The position numbers and the translations under genes are program-made. A stretch of 55,991 nt of DNA from Prolixibacteraceae bacterium (GTDB lineage: Bacteria > Bacteroidota > Bacteroidia > Bacteroidales > Prolixibacteraceae), in the NCBI GenBank assembly GCA_019459525.1, contig JAIBEY010000083.1, positions 1-55,991 of the forward strand, in the 5' to 3' direction. The notes beneath the pieces were generated by a model. The model saw only the letters and a program-made list of their open reading frames with translations, did not search any database and had not been told where the DNA came from. Below, piece by piece: positions 9,167 to 17,604 of the stretch; position 1 is the first letter of the stretch; every line of letters starts with the position of its first letter.

Positions 9167-9236
9167 TCCTGATTTTTTATCCTGAATACTGCGTGCAGAG
9201 ACTGTCCACTTTCTTCCTCTGACTAAAAAAATCAAC

Positions 9237-9244
9237 TATCTTTG
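9237..9244 (+). promoter_or_regulatory. Candidate Bacteroidota -7 element for metG
   Basis: TATCTTTG matches the Bacteroidota -7 consensus TAnnTTTG, 26 nt before the metG ATG. No clear -33 TTTG is visible at the right distance, so support is partial. Confidence 0.35.
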
Positions 9245-9270
9245 TCACCCTCAATAAAATCAAAAGTAAA

Positions 9271-11304
9271 ATGACTGATTATAAGCGTACCCTCATTACT
9301 TCGGCTTTGCCGTATGCCAACGGCCCGGTTCACATTGGTCACCTGGCCGGCGTGTATGTTCCGGCTGATATTTATGCCCGCTACTTGCGTATGAACGGAC
9401 AGGAAGTGGCGTTTATCGGTGGTTCTGACGAACATGGCGTACCCATTACCCTGAAAGCCAAAAATGAAGGAGTTACCCCACAGGATATCGTGGATAAATA
9501 TCACAACATTATTAAAGATGCTTTTTCACGCTTCGGAATTTCATTCGATGTGTATTCGCGTACCAGTGCACCCGTTCATCACGAAACGGCTTCAGCATTC
9601 TTCAAGAAGTTGCACGACGAAGGTAAATTTATCGAAAAAACCAGCGAACAATATTACGACGTGGAAGCCAAGCAATTTCTGGCCGACCGTTACATTACCG
9701 GGACCTGCCCCAAATGTGGAAACGAACGCGCTTATGGAGATCAGTGCGAAGCTTGCGGAAGTACGCTGAATGCTACCGATCTGATCAACCCGAAATCGAC
9801 TTTAAGTGGAAATCCGCCGGTGATGAAAGAAACCAAACACTGGTATTTGCCGCTTGACCAATACGAAGGCTGGCTGAAAGAATGGATTTTGGAAGGTCAC
9901 AAAGAATGGAAATCGAATGTTTACGGTCAGTGCAAATCGTGGATTGACAGCGGATTGCAACCACGTGCTGTAACCCGCGATCTCGACTGGGGTGTGCCTG
10001 TTCCGGTTGACGGCGCCGAAGGCAAAGTGTTGTACGTTTGGTTCGATGCGCCGATTGGCTATATTTCGGCTACCAAAGAGTGGACACCCGACTGGGAGAA
10101 GTGGTGGAAAGATCCGGAAACCAAAATGGTGCATTTCATCGGGAAAGACAACATTGTGTTCCACTGCATCATTTTCCCGGCCATGCTCAAAGCCGAAGGA
10201 ACGTTTATTTTACCTGAAAATGTACCGGCCAACGAATTCCTGAACCTCGAAGGCGATAAAATATCCACTTCGCGCAACTGGGCCGTTTGGCTGCACGAAT
10301 ACCTCGACGAATTTCCTGGAAAGGAAGATGTGCTGAAATATGTACTCACCGCCAACGCTCCCGAAACCAAAGACAACGATTTTACCTGGAAAGATTTTCA
10401 GGCCCGCAACAACAACGAACTGGTGGCTGTTCTGGGCAATTTTGTCAACCGTGCTTTGGTGCTGACGCAAAAATATTACGACGGAAAAGTTCCGGCTGCC
10501 GGGGCATTAACCGAAACCGACCAACTGGCACTGGCTGAAATTTCAGTCATTAAAGCTGAAGTGGAAAAGAGCATTTCGCAATACCGTTTCCGTGAAGCAT
10601 TGAAATTCGCGATGGATTTGGCCCGTTTGGGCAACAAATACCTGGCCGATGCCGAGCCCTGGAAAGTGGTAAAAACCGATCCGGAACGTGTAAAAACCAT
10701 CATGAACGTTTGTTTGCAAATTACCGCCAATCTCACCATTATTTTTGCGCCATTCCTTCCGTTCAGCATGGACAAACTGCGTATTTTCCTGAATATGGAC
10801 GAACTCAATTGGAGCAATTTGGGTCGAACCGATTTACTTCTGGTTGGTCATCAAACCAACACTCCTGAATTGTTGTTCGAAAAGATTGAAGACGATGTGA
10901 TAGAAAAGCAGGTGAACAAACTGCTGGCTACCAAAAAAGCCAACGAAGCAGCCAATGCAACTATTGAGCCGGCCAAAGAAAATTGCACATACGACGATTT
11001 CCAGAAAATGGACATCCGCACCGGAACCATCATTGAAGCCGAAAAAGTGGCCAAAACCAAAAAGCTGTTGAAGTTGACCATCGACACCGGGATTGACAAG
11101 CGCACCGTAGTTTCGGGCATTGCGGAATATTACAATCCGGAAGAAATTATTGGCCAGCAGGTCAGTATCCTGGTAAACCTCGAACCACGTGAACTGAAAG
11201 GAATCCTGTCGCAGGGAATGATCCTGATGGCGCAAGATGCCGATGGTTCGCTGAAATTCGTGACCCCAACCACACCGGTTAAAAACGGGTCGGAAATAAA
11301 ATAA
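9271..11304 (+). CDS. metG: Methionyl-tRNA synthetase
   Basis: A 677-residue class I aminoacyl-tRNA synthetase charging tRNA-Met. It has the HIGH signature at residues 21-24 ([11 protein letters not shown]), a zinc-binding insertion with C146/C149 and C159/C162 (CPKCGN...CEACGS), and the KMSKS-equivalent KISTS at 330-334. An anticodon-binding helical domain follows, then a C-terminal EMAP/OB-fold tRNA-binding domain from about residue 570 ([18 protein letters not shown]...[12 protein letters not shown]). Length is normal for the form with the C-terminal dimerisation/tRNA-binding domain. Single gene, no operon partner. Confidence 0.97.
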   Translation: MTDYKRTLITSALPYANGPVHIGHLAGVYVPADIYARYLRMNGQEVAFIGGSDEHGVPITLKAKNEGVTPQDIVDKYHNIIKDAFSRFGISFDVYSRTSAPVHHETASAFFKKLHDEGKFIEKTSEQYYDVEAKQFLADRYITGTCPKCGNERAYGDQCEACGSTLNATDLINPKSTLSGNPPVMKETKHWYLPLDQYEGWLKEWILEGHKEWKSNVYGQCKSWIDSGLQPRAVTRDLDWGVPVPVDGAEGKVLYVWFDAPIGYISATKEWTPDWEKWWKDPETKMVHFIGKDNIVFHCIIFPAMLKAEGTFILPENVPANEFLNLEGDKISTSRNWAVWLHEYLDEFPGKEDVLKYVLTANAPETKDNDFTWKDFQARNNNELVAVLGNFVNRALVLTQKYYDGKVPAAGALTETDQLALAEISVIKAEVEKSISQYRFREALKFAMDLARLGNKYLADAEPWKVVKTDPERVKTIMNVCLQITANLTIIFAPFLPFSMDKLRIFLNMDELNWSNLGRTDLLLVGHQTNTPELLFEKIEDDVIEKQVNKLLATKKANEAANATIEPAKENCTYDDFQKMDIRTGTIIEAEKVAKTKKLLKLTIDTGIDKRTVVSGIAEYYNPEEIIGQQVSILVNLEPRELKGILSQGMILMAQDADGSLKFVTPTTPVKNGSEIK

Positions 11305-11318
11305 TTCAACAGATAGGC

Positions 11319-11342
11319 AGAGACGCGATTAATCGCGTCTCT
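11319..11342. repeat. 24-bp perfect palindrome downstream of metG
   Basis: AGAGACGCGATT followed directly by AATCGCGTCTCT, a perfect self-complementary 24-mer starting 14 nt after the metG stop. There is no T-run. It looks like a dispersed REP-type palindrome that may also act as an mRNA 3' stabiliser. Confidence 0.6.
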
Positions 11343-11443
11343 ACAACGATCAAAATATAATTGCGCCAACTACTGTTGGTGCGATTTTCGTAAGCCTCAG
11401 TACCGTCGTCAAGGCGGGTCGGTTGCTTACTCTCTATAAATCG

Positions 11444-11474
11444 AACCCGTTTTCTTACGAGAAGGCGGGTTTTT
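11444..11474 (+). terminator. Probable terminator for metG
   Basis: AACCCG (11444-11449) pairs with CGGGTT (11466-11471), with an inner TTCT/AGAA helix continued through two G-U pairs and a TACG loop, followed by a T-run. It is about 140 nt after metG and just before the repeats of the next gene. Confidence 0.6.
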
Positions 11475-11487
11475 ATGCATTAAAACA

Positions 11488-11576
11488 AAAATTACCCTAA
11501 CTTTGTGTCAATATTTGGCAAAAATTACCCTAACTTTGTGACGCAATTGTGTTAAAATTACCCTAACTTTGTGTCA
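11488..11576 (+). promoter_or_regulatory. Three promoter-like repeats phased at exactly 33 bp
   Basis: The 20-nt core AAAATTACCCTAACTTTGTG begins at 11488, 11521 and 11554, exactly 33 bp apart each time, with variable 13-nt spacers. Each copy contains TAACTTTG, a perfect match to the Bacteroidota -7 element TAnnTTTG. The last copy ends five bases before the ATG at 11576, so transcription from it would give a nearly leaderless mRNA. Phasing near three helical turns also fits cooperative operator binding. Confidence 0.6.
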
Positions 11577-12931
11577 TGTTTAACCGATATATTATTAACG
11601 AACTCGATAAATGGCTAGCTCAATCTAGCCGCAAACCTTTGATATTAAGGGGAGCCAGGCAAGTTGGCAAAACGACTTTGGTGAAGCAATTTGCCAACCG
11701 GTTTGAGCAATACATTTACCTGAATCTGGAATTACCGGAAGACCGGCAACCTTTCGAACAATTTACCTCTATTGAAACTTTGGTTCAGGCACTGTTTTTC
11801 ATCAAAAACTGTTCGCTGGATCAAAAAAAACGAACCTTGATTTTTATCGATGAAATTCAGGAAGTTCCTGCTGCATTAAATATTCTGAGATATTTTCTTG
11901 AACAGGAACCAGACATTCCGGTGATTGCGGCAGGCAGTATGCTGGAAACCCTATTCGATAAAAACATTAGTTTTCCGGTTGGGCGGGTTGAATACAAAGT
12001 GGTGAGACCCGCTTCGTTCCCTGAATTCCTGGATGCAATGGGCGAAACTGCTGCTTTGCAACAGATAGAGCATGTTCCGGTTGCTACTTTTTCCCATTCT
12101 AAACTGCTTCAATTGTTTCATACTTATGCGTTGATTGGTGGAATGCCCGAAATAGTGAAAACTTACAGTGAAAAGAAAGATTTGCTGGCACTATCGTCCA
12201 TATACGACTCGTTAATTGCTTCATACATGGATGATGTTGAAAAGTATGCCTCATCTGATTCGCAAATTCAGCATATCCGGCATGTGATCCGTTCTTCGTT
12301 TCCTGAAGCTGGCAGCCGGATAAAGTTTGAAGGTTTTGGCAATTCGCCTTACCGGTCGCGTGATATGGGCGAAGCTTTACGCACTTTGGAAAAAGCGTTG
12401 TTGCTTCAACTGTTATTTCCCGTTACGTCAGCGCAATTGCCTTTATTGCCTGATGTTAAAAAATCGCCCAAATTACAGATACTTGATACCGGATTACTGA
12501 ACTATGCCGTTGGCATTCAACGGGAAATACTGGGAACATCTGATTTGAATTCGGTATATCAGGGAAAAGTAATTGAGCATTTAATTGGGCAAGAAATACT
12601 TTCGGTGCAGAATGCGGCATTGGACAAATTGAATTTCTGGGTACGCGAGAAAAAAACATCAAATGCAGAGGTTGATTTCGTATTCTCTTTCGAAGGAAAG
12701 TTAATCCCGGTCGAGGTTAAATCAGGCAAAGAAGGAACCTTGAAGTCGCTGCATCTTTTTATGGATGAAGCGCCTCATTCGTTTGCCGTTCGGTTTTATT
12801 CAGGAGAACTGAGTGTTACAGAGGCCCAAACAACCTCCGGAAAGGTTTATCAATTGCTGAATTTGCCGTATTATCTAGGTACGCAGCTCGAAAAATATCT
12901 CGATTGGTTTGTAAATTCTACCCGTAGTTAA
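11576..12931 (+). CDS. AAA_14 / DUF4143 ATPase with PD-(D/E)XK-like C-terminus
   Basis: A 451-residue P-loop ATPase of the AAA_14-DUF4143 type. Walker A is GARQVGKT at residues 26-33 and Walker B is TLIFIDEIQE at ~87-96. The AAA_14 core carries AAGSMLETLF and the family motif LIGGMPEIV. The C-terminal DUF4143 part contains AEVDFVF...LIPVEVKSGK, the acidic and E-x-K pattern of a PD-(D/E)XK nuclease-like fold. Cellular role is unknown; members are patchily distributed and often multi-copy, suggesting mobility or defence. It is single, preceded by three 33-bp-spaced promoter-like repeats and converging tail to tail with the DUF3810 gene 20 nt away. Confidence 0.92.
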   Translation: MFNRYIINELDKWLAQSSRKPLILRGARQVGKTTLVKQFANRFEQYIYLNLELPEDRQPFEQFTSIETLVQALFFIKNCSLDQKKRTLIFIDEIQEVPAALNILRYFLEQEPDIPVIAAGSMLETLFDKNISFPVGRVEYKVVRPASFPEFLDAMGETAALQQIEHVPVATFSHSKLLQLFHTYALIGGMPEIVKTYSEKKDLLALSSIYDSLIASYMDDVEKYASSDSQIQHIRHVIRSSFPEAGSRIKFEGFGNSPYRSRDMGEALRTLEKALLLQLLFPVTSAQLPLLPDVKKSPKLQILDTGLLNYAVGIQREILGTSDLNSVYQGKVIEHLIGQEILSVQNAALDKLNFWVREKKTSNAEVDFVFSFEGKLIPVEVKSGKEGTLKSLHLFMDEAPHSFAVRFYSGELSVTEAQTTSGKVYQLLNLPYYLGTQLEKYLDWFVNSTRS

Positions 12932-12950
12932 GATTTAAATTTTTTGATAT

Positions 12951-14042
12951 TCAATTATCACGATTCCCGACTCTTTTTTGTGACACCGAATCCGTTTCAA
13001 AGTCCATCACAAATTGTACAACGCCGAAGTAATCTTCAATGCCTTTTTCAATTTTGTTCGTTTTCAGATAAACATCATTCACCTTTCCGGCAGCTTTGTC
13101 AATCTGTTCATTTCTCATGCTTTCCCAGTGTTTCTGTACTTTCCGGATATCGTCGATCACTGGTTTCCGGATTTGATGAACCAGGTCAGGGAAGTTATGA
13201 AGATGTTTCGACTGCGACAGGAAATAGTTAATCATGCTGATATTAGCGGAGTATTGAAGGAGTTTCGAATCGCTTCGTGAACAAATCAGCCAACTGTAAA
13301 AATTGGCTTCGGCCTCGCTGGTGACACCAAACTGGTGGGCAAATTCGTGCGCCAAAACCTGCGGATATTCAATCATCAGCAAACTGTCGTTCAGGTGCAC
13401 TTCGCTGAAAAATGGTCCGTAATAACCGGCAATGCCAGCTTTGGCAAAAAATGAGCTAAGCGTAATTGGTTTTGGAATACGGGTTCCCTGCGGATAATTC
13501 AACTTCAGGAATGGGGCATGGTTTTGATAGGAAGACTCGACCAGTGAATCGATTGTGGAATATTTTACATTTTCGTAGGTGCAATACGATGTGTTGGTTC
13601 GGGCAATCAGGTTTTCAAAAACCCTTACAAACTGCACGGTGTCGGGGTTTGACTTAGCAATTGACAATCGCTCGTTAATACCGCTTCGGTAATAATTAAA
13701 CCCCCAGAACCAGTAAAACAACACGTAACAAATGGCCAGTGCTTGTACGATTGTAAACAGAAAGCGGCTGAATTTTATTTTTCGTATCAGGACTAAAACG
13801 ATAAGGATAATCAGGAATGCGGCCAGCAGCGCATAAAAAGCATCGTCGAGCGAGAAAGGAACCCATTTGCTCAAAAATGAAAGCAGGAAAGCAATCGCAG
13901 GATAAAGTGTTTGCGAATAAACAGACTCGGTGATTTTCGGATAGCGCGAAAAGAGTTCGGTGAGCCCGAAAGTTACCAACGCGAGCCAGATGGGCAATGC
14001 CGCTTTCCCGAAAACGATTGTTCTGAATTTGTTTTTTGCCAT
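12951..14042 (-). CDS. DUF3810 membrane protein with HExxH motif
   Basis: A 363-residue protein with about three N-terminal membrane segments (near residues 13-30, 45-60 and 70-112), then a soluble domain containing LAHEFAHQFG (H232, E233, H236) and E243/E245 a few residues on. This is a gluzincin-like zinc metallopeptidase signature and matches the DUF3810 family, common in Bacteroidota. The soluble domain is likely membrane-anchored in the envelope. The substrate is unknown. It begins with ATG at 14042, divergent from the LamG-SARP regulator 162 nt away. Confidence 0.85.
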   Translation of the reverse strand: MAKNKFRTIVFGKAALPIWLALVTFGLTELFSRYPKITESVYSQTLYPAIAFLLSFLSKWVPFSLDDAFYALLAAFLIILIVLVLIRKIKFSRFLFTIVQALAICYVLFYWFWGFNYYRSGINERLSIAKSNPDTVQFVRVFENLIARTNTSYCTYENVKYSTIDSLVESSYQNHAPFLKLNYPQGTRIPKPITLSSFFAKAGIAGYYGPFFSEVHLNDSLLMIEYPQVLAHEFAHQFGVTSEAEANFYSWLICSRSDSKLLQYSANISMINYFLSQSKHLHNFPDLVHQIRKPVIDDIRKVQKHWESMRNEQIDKAAGKVNDVYLKTNKIEKGIEDYFGVVQFVMDFETDSVSQKRVGNRDN

Positions 14043-14204
14043 GGTTATCTCAAAAAATCCTGATGCGAAGATCCGTTTTTTTGAACGACAATCATCGGTT
14101 TTTTTGCCTAATTTGCAAACTTCAAAGTGGGCCCAAATAAGCGTGCGTTTTAGCGTGTCGGGCGTACCCGGTTCATTTGACCTAATTGAATATTAATTAA
14201 ACAC

Positions 14205-16511
14205 TTGCGACTTAAAATAGTGCCATACAAGTTTATTTTAATCATTCTGCTGAATGCTTTTCCTTTGTTTTCGCAGGCAGGGAACGTTTTGTATTCAGAA
14301 AATCAGGATAGCATTGGCCAATTGTTGAGGCTACGTTCGCATTTGATTGTTGATTTGGCTACACTTGAATCTGAACAACTCGATGCGTTGTTACTGAAGC
14401 AAATTCCACTGGCTTTTGTTGCTTCCGGAGAAAAAACAGCATTTTTGAAACAACTTGCCGCCCGTATTCCCCAGCAAAATCAACCGGTAGTTGTAATCTC
14501 GACCAGTGAATTTGCTGTTACGGCCAACGATCTTCCGGGAATTGTTGTGGTAAATGAGGCTGATTTGGATAAAGTTCAGTTCCCGGATAGTTCAAAAATC
14601 GCTCAGTTGAACCTTAATTGTAAAGAATTTCTTTGGACAATTATTGGCCCGGATTATTTGCCTTCGGTTGAGTCTTTCATCCAATTGTGGGAACTAACCG
14701 GCAAACTTCCCAATTTTATTCAGGTGAATAGCCGAAATGTAGTTGAAATGTCAGCCGTTGTAGCTGCATTGAATAGTCATCCGAAGATTTTCGGTGTGGT
14801 TCGCAATGGTAATCAGTTACTGGCCGATGTATCGTGGAAAGATTATCCCGGACGCAAAACCAATGGCTATTTCAGTTTCCCGGTCAGTCTCGAAAGTCGT
14901 TTCGCGTTGTCGCCATACAAAGCCGGTTACCAGTTTTCGCCTGATATTATTTTGCCAACTCCTGAAAATGTCAGAAACATTAAAACGTTCAATGCTGTTC
15001 CGCTGGACCTGGACTTTGGACTTACCGACCGGTTCCTTTTTTCTAAAAATGTCAGCAATATTCAGCGCAAAAATGATGATGAGATTATCTCGAACGGACT
15101 TGGTTTTGTGAAAGATCCGGAACACGGGAATTGCGCTTTTTTCTCAGGGAAAGATTATCTGGACGGAGGTTTAAGAAGTCGGTCGGCATTAAAACCAAAC
15201 TTTAGCATTACAGCATGGATTAAACCAACCGAACTTGGCGGTAATAATTGTATTTTGGGCAAGGGAAAAGATTTTGTACTGAAAATTCATGACGGACTGC
15301 TAACCTTTACCGTTCAGGGAGTTAAAGATTATATTTCGACCCGGACCAAAATCCCGTTGAATCAATGGTCGTTCATCAGCCTGGTGCATACAGGGAGCGA
15401 AAACCAGGTTAGCTTTTACCTGAACGGAGAACGGACCGATCAGGTAAACTTACTTACGCCTTACCTTGCATCGGATTATACCATGTTGATTGGGAGCAAT
15501 CTGTGGGAAGAATTTTTTGTGGGTTACATGAGTGAACTGAACATTTGGGACCGCGAACTTAATAGTGAAGAAATTAAACATGGATATTTATCGGGCAACG
15601 GTGTCGAATCCTCATTCTTGTCGGGTTGGGTAGTTTGGGCTGTTCTTTTTTTGGGGATCCTGGGTGTCGGTTTACGGCGTTGGTTATTACCCCGGAAGCC
15701 AAAAGAGCCAATCGCTGTACCTGTAGCAAGCCCAAAAGTGATTAACACATCCGGGCTTTCTGTTGTTCAGGAACAAATTAATTGTTTTGGCGGATTAAAG
15801 GTGATTTGTTCTGATGGTAAAGATATTAGCCTGAAATTTTCGCCTAAGATTAAGCAATTGTTCGTGCTGATTCTGTTACATAGCGTGAATGGCCGAAAAG
15901 GCATCAGCTCCAATAAATTGTCAGATTGTTTGTGGCCGGGAGTAAGTCCGCAGAATGCCAAAAATATTCGCGGAACCAACATCCAGAACCTGAAAGCGCT
16001 GTTGGCTCCGTGCCAGGGATTGAAACTTGTTTTTCAGGATAAACTCTGGATGCTTGAATTTACCGGAAACTATTTTGTCGATTTTGCCTTTGCCGAAGGT
16101 GAGTTAACTGCACTGGAATCTTTGGACGACGAAAAGCTGCTGATTAAAGGGCTTCCTGATTTACTACAGGCATTGAAAAAAGGTACTCTTTTGCCAACTA
16201 TGAACGAATCGTGGGTAGATCCGTATATCAACGCCATGAGCAACCGGATTATTGAATTTGGGCTGAAAGTGTTCCGGATTCTGGATGAGGAGAAACAGGG
16301 TACACTTCTGCTTGAGGTTGCAGAGGTAATCAGCCTGAACGATCCGCTAAACGAACCGGCTCTGCGCAAAAAAATAAGTATTCTGACTCGTCAGGGTAAA
16401 CTGGGCCTGGCACATTTGGTATTCGATAATTTTGCCAAGCTGTATTTCGAATTGTATCGGGAGAAGTATGCGGGCGATTTTAAATCTTTGGTTGACAACG
16501 AACCGGATTGA
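14205..16511 (+). CDS. Membrane-anchored LamG-sensor / SARP-like transcriptional regulator
   Basis: A 768-residue one-component transmembrane regulator. Residues 1-25 are a signal peptide. Residues 26-300 form an exported domain I do not recognise. A LamG jelly roll spans ~305-455 (FSITAWIKPTELGG, WSFISLVHTGSENQVSFYLNG, GYMSELNIWDREL). A single membrane helix at ~471-491 is followed by the positive stop RRWLLPRKPK. The cytoplasmic part has a SARP/OmpR-like winged helix (~525-620: KISLKFSPKI-like strand, QLFVLILLHS, SSNKLSDCLWPG, NIRGTNIQNLKALL) and a BTAD-like helical repeat domain (630-760). No ATG fits: TTG at 14205 or GTG at 14220 starts it. It lies 110 nt before the ECF sigma gene. It probably senses an outside polymer and controls transcription; the target is inferred. 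Confidence 0.8.
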   Translation: MRLKIVPYKFILIILLNAFPLFSQAGNVLYSENQDSIGQLLRLRSHLIVDLATLESEQLDALLLKQIPLAFVASGEKTAFLKQLAARIPQQNQPVVVISTSEFAVTANDLPGIVVVNEADLDKVQFPDSSKIAQLNLNCKEFLWTIIGPDYLPSVESFIQLWELTGKLPNFIQVNSRNVVEMSAVVAALNSHPKIFGVVRNGNQLLADVSWKDYPGRKTNGYFSFPVSLESRFALSPYKAGYQFSPDIILPTPENVRNIKTFNAVPLDLDFGLTDRFLFSKNVSNIQRKNDDEIISNGLGFVKDPEHGNCAFFSGKDYLDGGLRSRSALKPNFSITAWIKPTELGGNNCILGKGKDFVLKIHDGLLTFTVQGVKDYISTRTKIPLNQWSFISLVHTGSENQVSFYLNGERTDQVNLLTPYLASDYTMLIGSNLWEEFFVGYMSELNIWDRELNSEEIKHGYLSGNGVESSFLSGWVVWAVLFLGILGVGLRRWLLPRKPKEPIAVPVASPKVINTSGLSVVQEQINCFGGLKVICSDGKDISLKFSPKIKQLFVLILLHSVNGRKGISSNKLSDCLWPGVSPQNAKNIRGTNIQNLKALLAPCQGLKLVFQDKLWMLEFTGNYFVDFAFAEGELTALESLDDEKLLIKGLPDLLQALKKGTLLPTMNESWVDPYINAMSNRIIEFGLKVFRILDEEKQGTLLLEVAEVISLNDPLNEPALRKKISILTRQGKLGLAHLVFDNFAKLYFELYREKYAGDFKSLVDNEPD

Positions 16512-16554
16512 GCTGCGTAATGGGATGATTGGGCTGAGGTTTGTCAAATAGATA

Positions 16555-16583
16555 TTGTAATAAGTACCGAATTGCTATATTTG
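16555..16583 (+). promoter_or_regulatory. Candidate Bacteroidota promoter for ECF sigma gene
   Basis: TTG at 16555-16557, an 18-nt spacer and TATATTTG at 16576-16583 fit the -33/-7 pattern (TTTG, TAnnTTTG). The start codon at 16622 then has a leader of about 30 nt with the purine-rich AAAGGAAG before it, which favours ATG 16622 over the upstream TTG. Confidence 0.5.
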
Positions 16584-16621
16584 CTGGCCATCGGTTGGAT
16601 TTGGGATTTAAAGGAAGTGAT

Positions 16622-17212
16622 ATGTCGAAGCAAAATTTTACGAACGATACGGAAGCCTTGCTGCAAATGGCCGGTGGAGATATTGCGGCTTATCGTTTTT
16701 TATTCGACCACCATTTTTCTGATTTGTGTAATTTTCTCCTGATTTATCTGCATTCCAAAGAAATAGCTGAAGAAGTTGCCCTGGAAATCTTTACTTATGT
16801 TTGGGAGAAACGGGAAACCCTCCAGATTAGGACCACCTTTAAATCGTTCCTTTTTGCTTCGGCAAAAAACAAAGCCATCAGTCGTTATCGAAAAGAACAT
16901 AAAGCAATATTTACTTCACTTGATACTGGCGATTATCAGATGCAAGAGGTTTCAGGAGCACAGCAATTTATGGAAAACAACGAACTGCGCGAAATTATTG
17001 ATGTTGCAATTAGTAAGCTTCCCTGGAAAAGCAGGCAAATTTATCAATTGGCTTGGGAAGACAATTTATCGCATAAAGAGATTGCCGAGCAATTGGGAAT
17101 TACGCCCAAGACCGTTGAAAACCATGTGGGTATTGCCTTACGCAAACTGCGCGAATCGCTGAACCCTTATTATCAGCAAATTTTTATGATAGCGTTGCTG
17201 GGCCTTTGGTAA
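16622..17212 (+). CDS. ECF-type RNA polymerase sigma-70 factor
   Basis: A 196-residue group 4 sigma factor. Sigma region 2 covers AAYRFLFDHHFSDLCNFLLIYLHSKEIAEEVALEIFTYVWEKR in pieces around residues 20-70; region 4 is LPWKSRQIYQLAWEDNLSHKEIAEQLGITPKTVENHV with a clear helix-turn-helix. It belongs to the Bacteroidota FecI/SusCD-linked sigma family. ATG 16622 is chosen over TTG 16541 because it has a purine-rich leader and a promoter candidate overlaps the longer version. The partner anti-sigma FecR follows, but separated by an unusual 392-nt structured gap rather than being translationally coupled. Confidence 0.92.
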   Translation: MSKQNFTNDTEALLQMAGGDIAAYRFLFDHHFSDLCNFLLIYLHSKEIAEEVALEIFTYVWEKRETLQIRTTFKSFLFASAKNKAISRYRKEHKAIFTSLDTGDYQMQEVSGAQQFMENNELREIIDVAISKLPWKSRQIYQLAWEDNLSHKEIAEQLGITPKTVENHVGIALRKLRESLNPYYQQIFMIALLGLW

Positions 17213-17303
17213 ATTTATCGTTCGCATTCTACATCATCCGCCGGATCAAAAAATCAATATATCTATCCGGATTTTCAGGAATAAAAATTCAGAAAATATA
17301 ACT

Positions 17304-17440
17304 AACTGTTTAAATTTCATTCATTTTGATTTTTCGGATTACCCCGAACCCTGAAGGGAGCCCGAAAAATCAAAAAATCACCCTTCAGGGCCGGGGTAAA
17401 TTTTTTGATTTTGGGCATAGTTTCAAATTTTAAACAGTTT
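17304..17440 (+). promoter_or_regulatory. Nested, mutually exclusive hairpins between ECF sigma and fecR
   Basis: Four inverted repeats overlap here. The outer pair is 17304-17317 with 17425-17439 (one bulge). Pair A is 17324-17337 with 17362-17375 (14 bp perfect). Pair B is 17340-17358 with 17381-17398 (TACCCCG...CCCTGAAGGG against CCCTTCAGGG-C-CGGGGTA). Pair C is 17366-17378 with 17400-17412 (13 bp perfect, ending in T-rich sequence). A and C share 17366-17375, so they cannot form together, and B interleaves with both. This resembles an attenuator or a folded repeat element; it may also end the sigma transcript. Confidence 0.6.
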
Positions 17441-17510
17441 ATACGTTTTCGAAAATTAAATTCGCACAACTGAAACGATTAATAATCAGTGAATCAGTTG
17501 TCAAATTGTA

Positions 17511-17543
17511 TTTTTTACAGAAAAAGCATAATTCTGTAAAAAA
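17511..17543. promoter_or_regulatory. 12-bp inverted repeat upstream of fecR
   Basis: TTTTTTACAGAA (17511-17522) and TTCTGTAAAAAA (17532-17543) are perfect reverse complements around a 9-nt loop, 62 nt before the fecR start. The A-tract on the plus side argues against a forward terminator; an operator near the fecR promoter is plausible. The remainder of 17213-17604 contains no ORF I can support. Confidence 0.4.
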
Positions 17544-17604
17544 AAAGCATTTTTGGTTGAGGGATTTTTCTGTTTCCTGCGACTTATAGGCAAGACATTC
17601 AATT

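Noticed and set aside
11488-11576. Possible CRISPR array because of regularly spaced repeats
   Set aside because: Only three 20-nt units with 13-nt spacers, promoter-like content and no cas genes.
16541-16621. Longer sigma factor start at TTG 16541
   Set aside because: The added 27 residues are not sigma-like and overlap a promoter candidate; ATG 16622 has a purine-rich leader.
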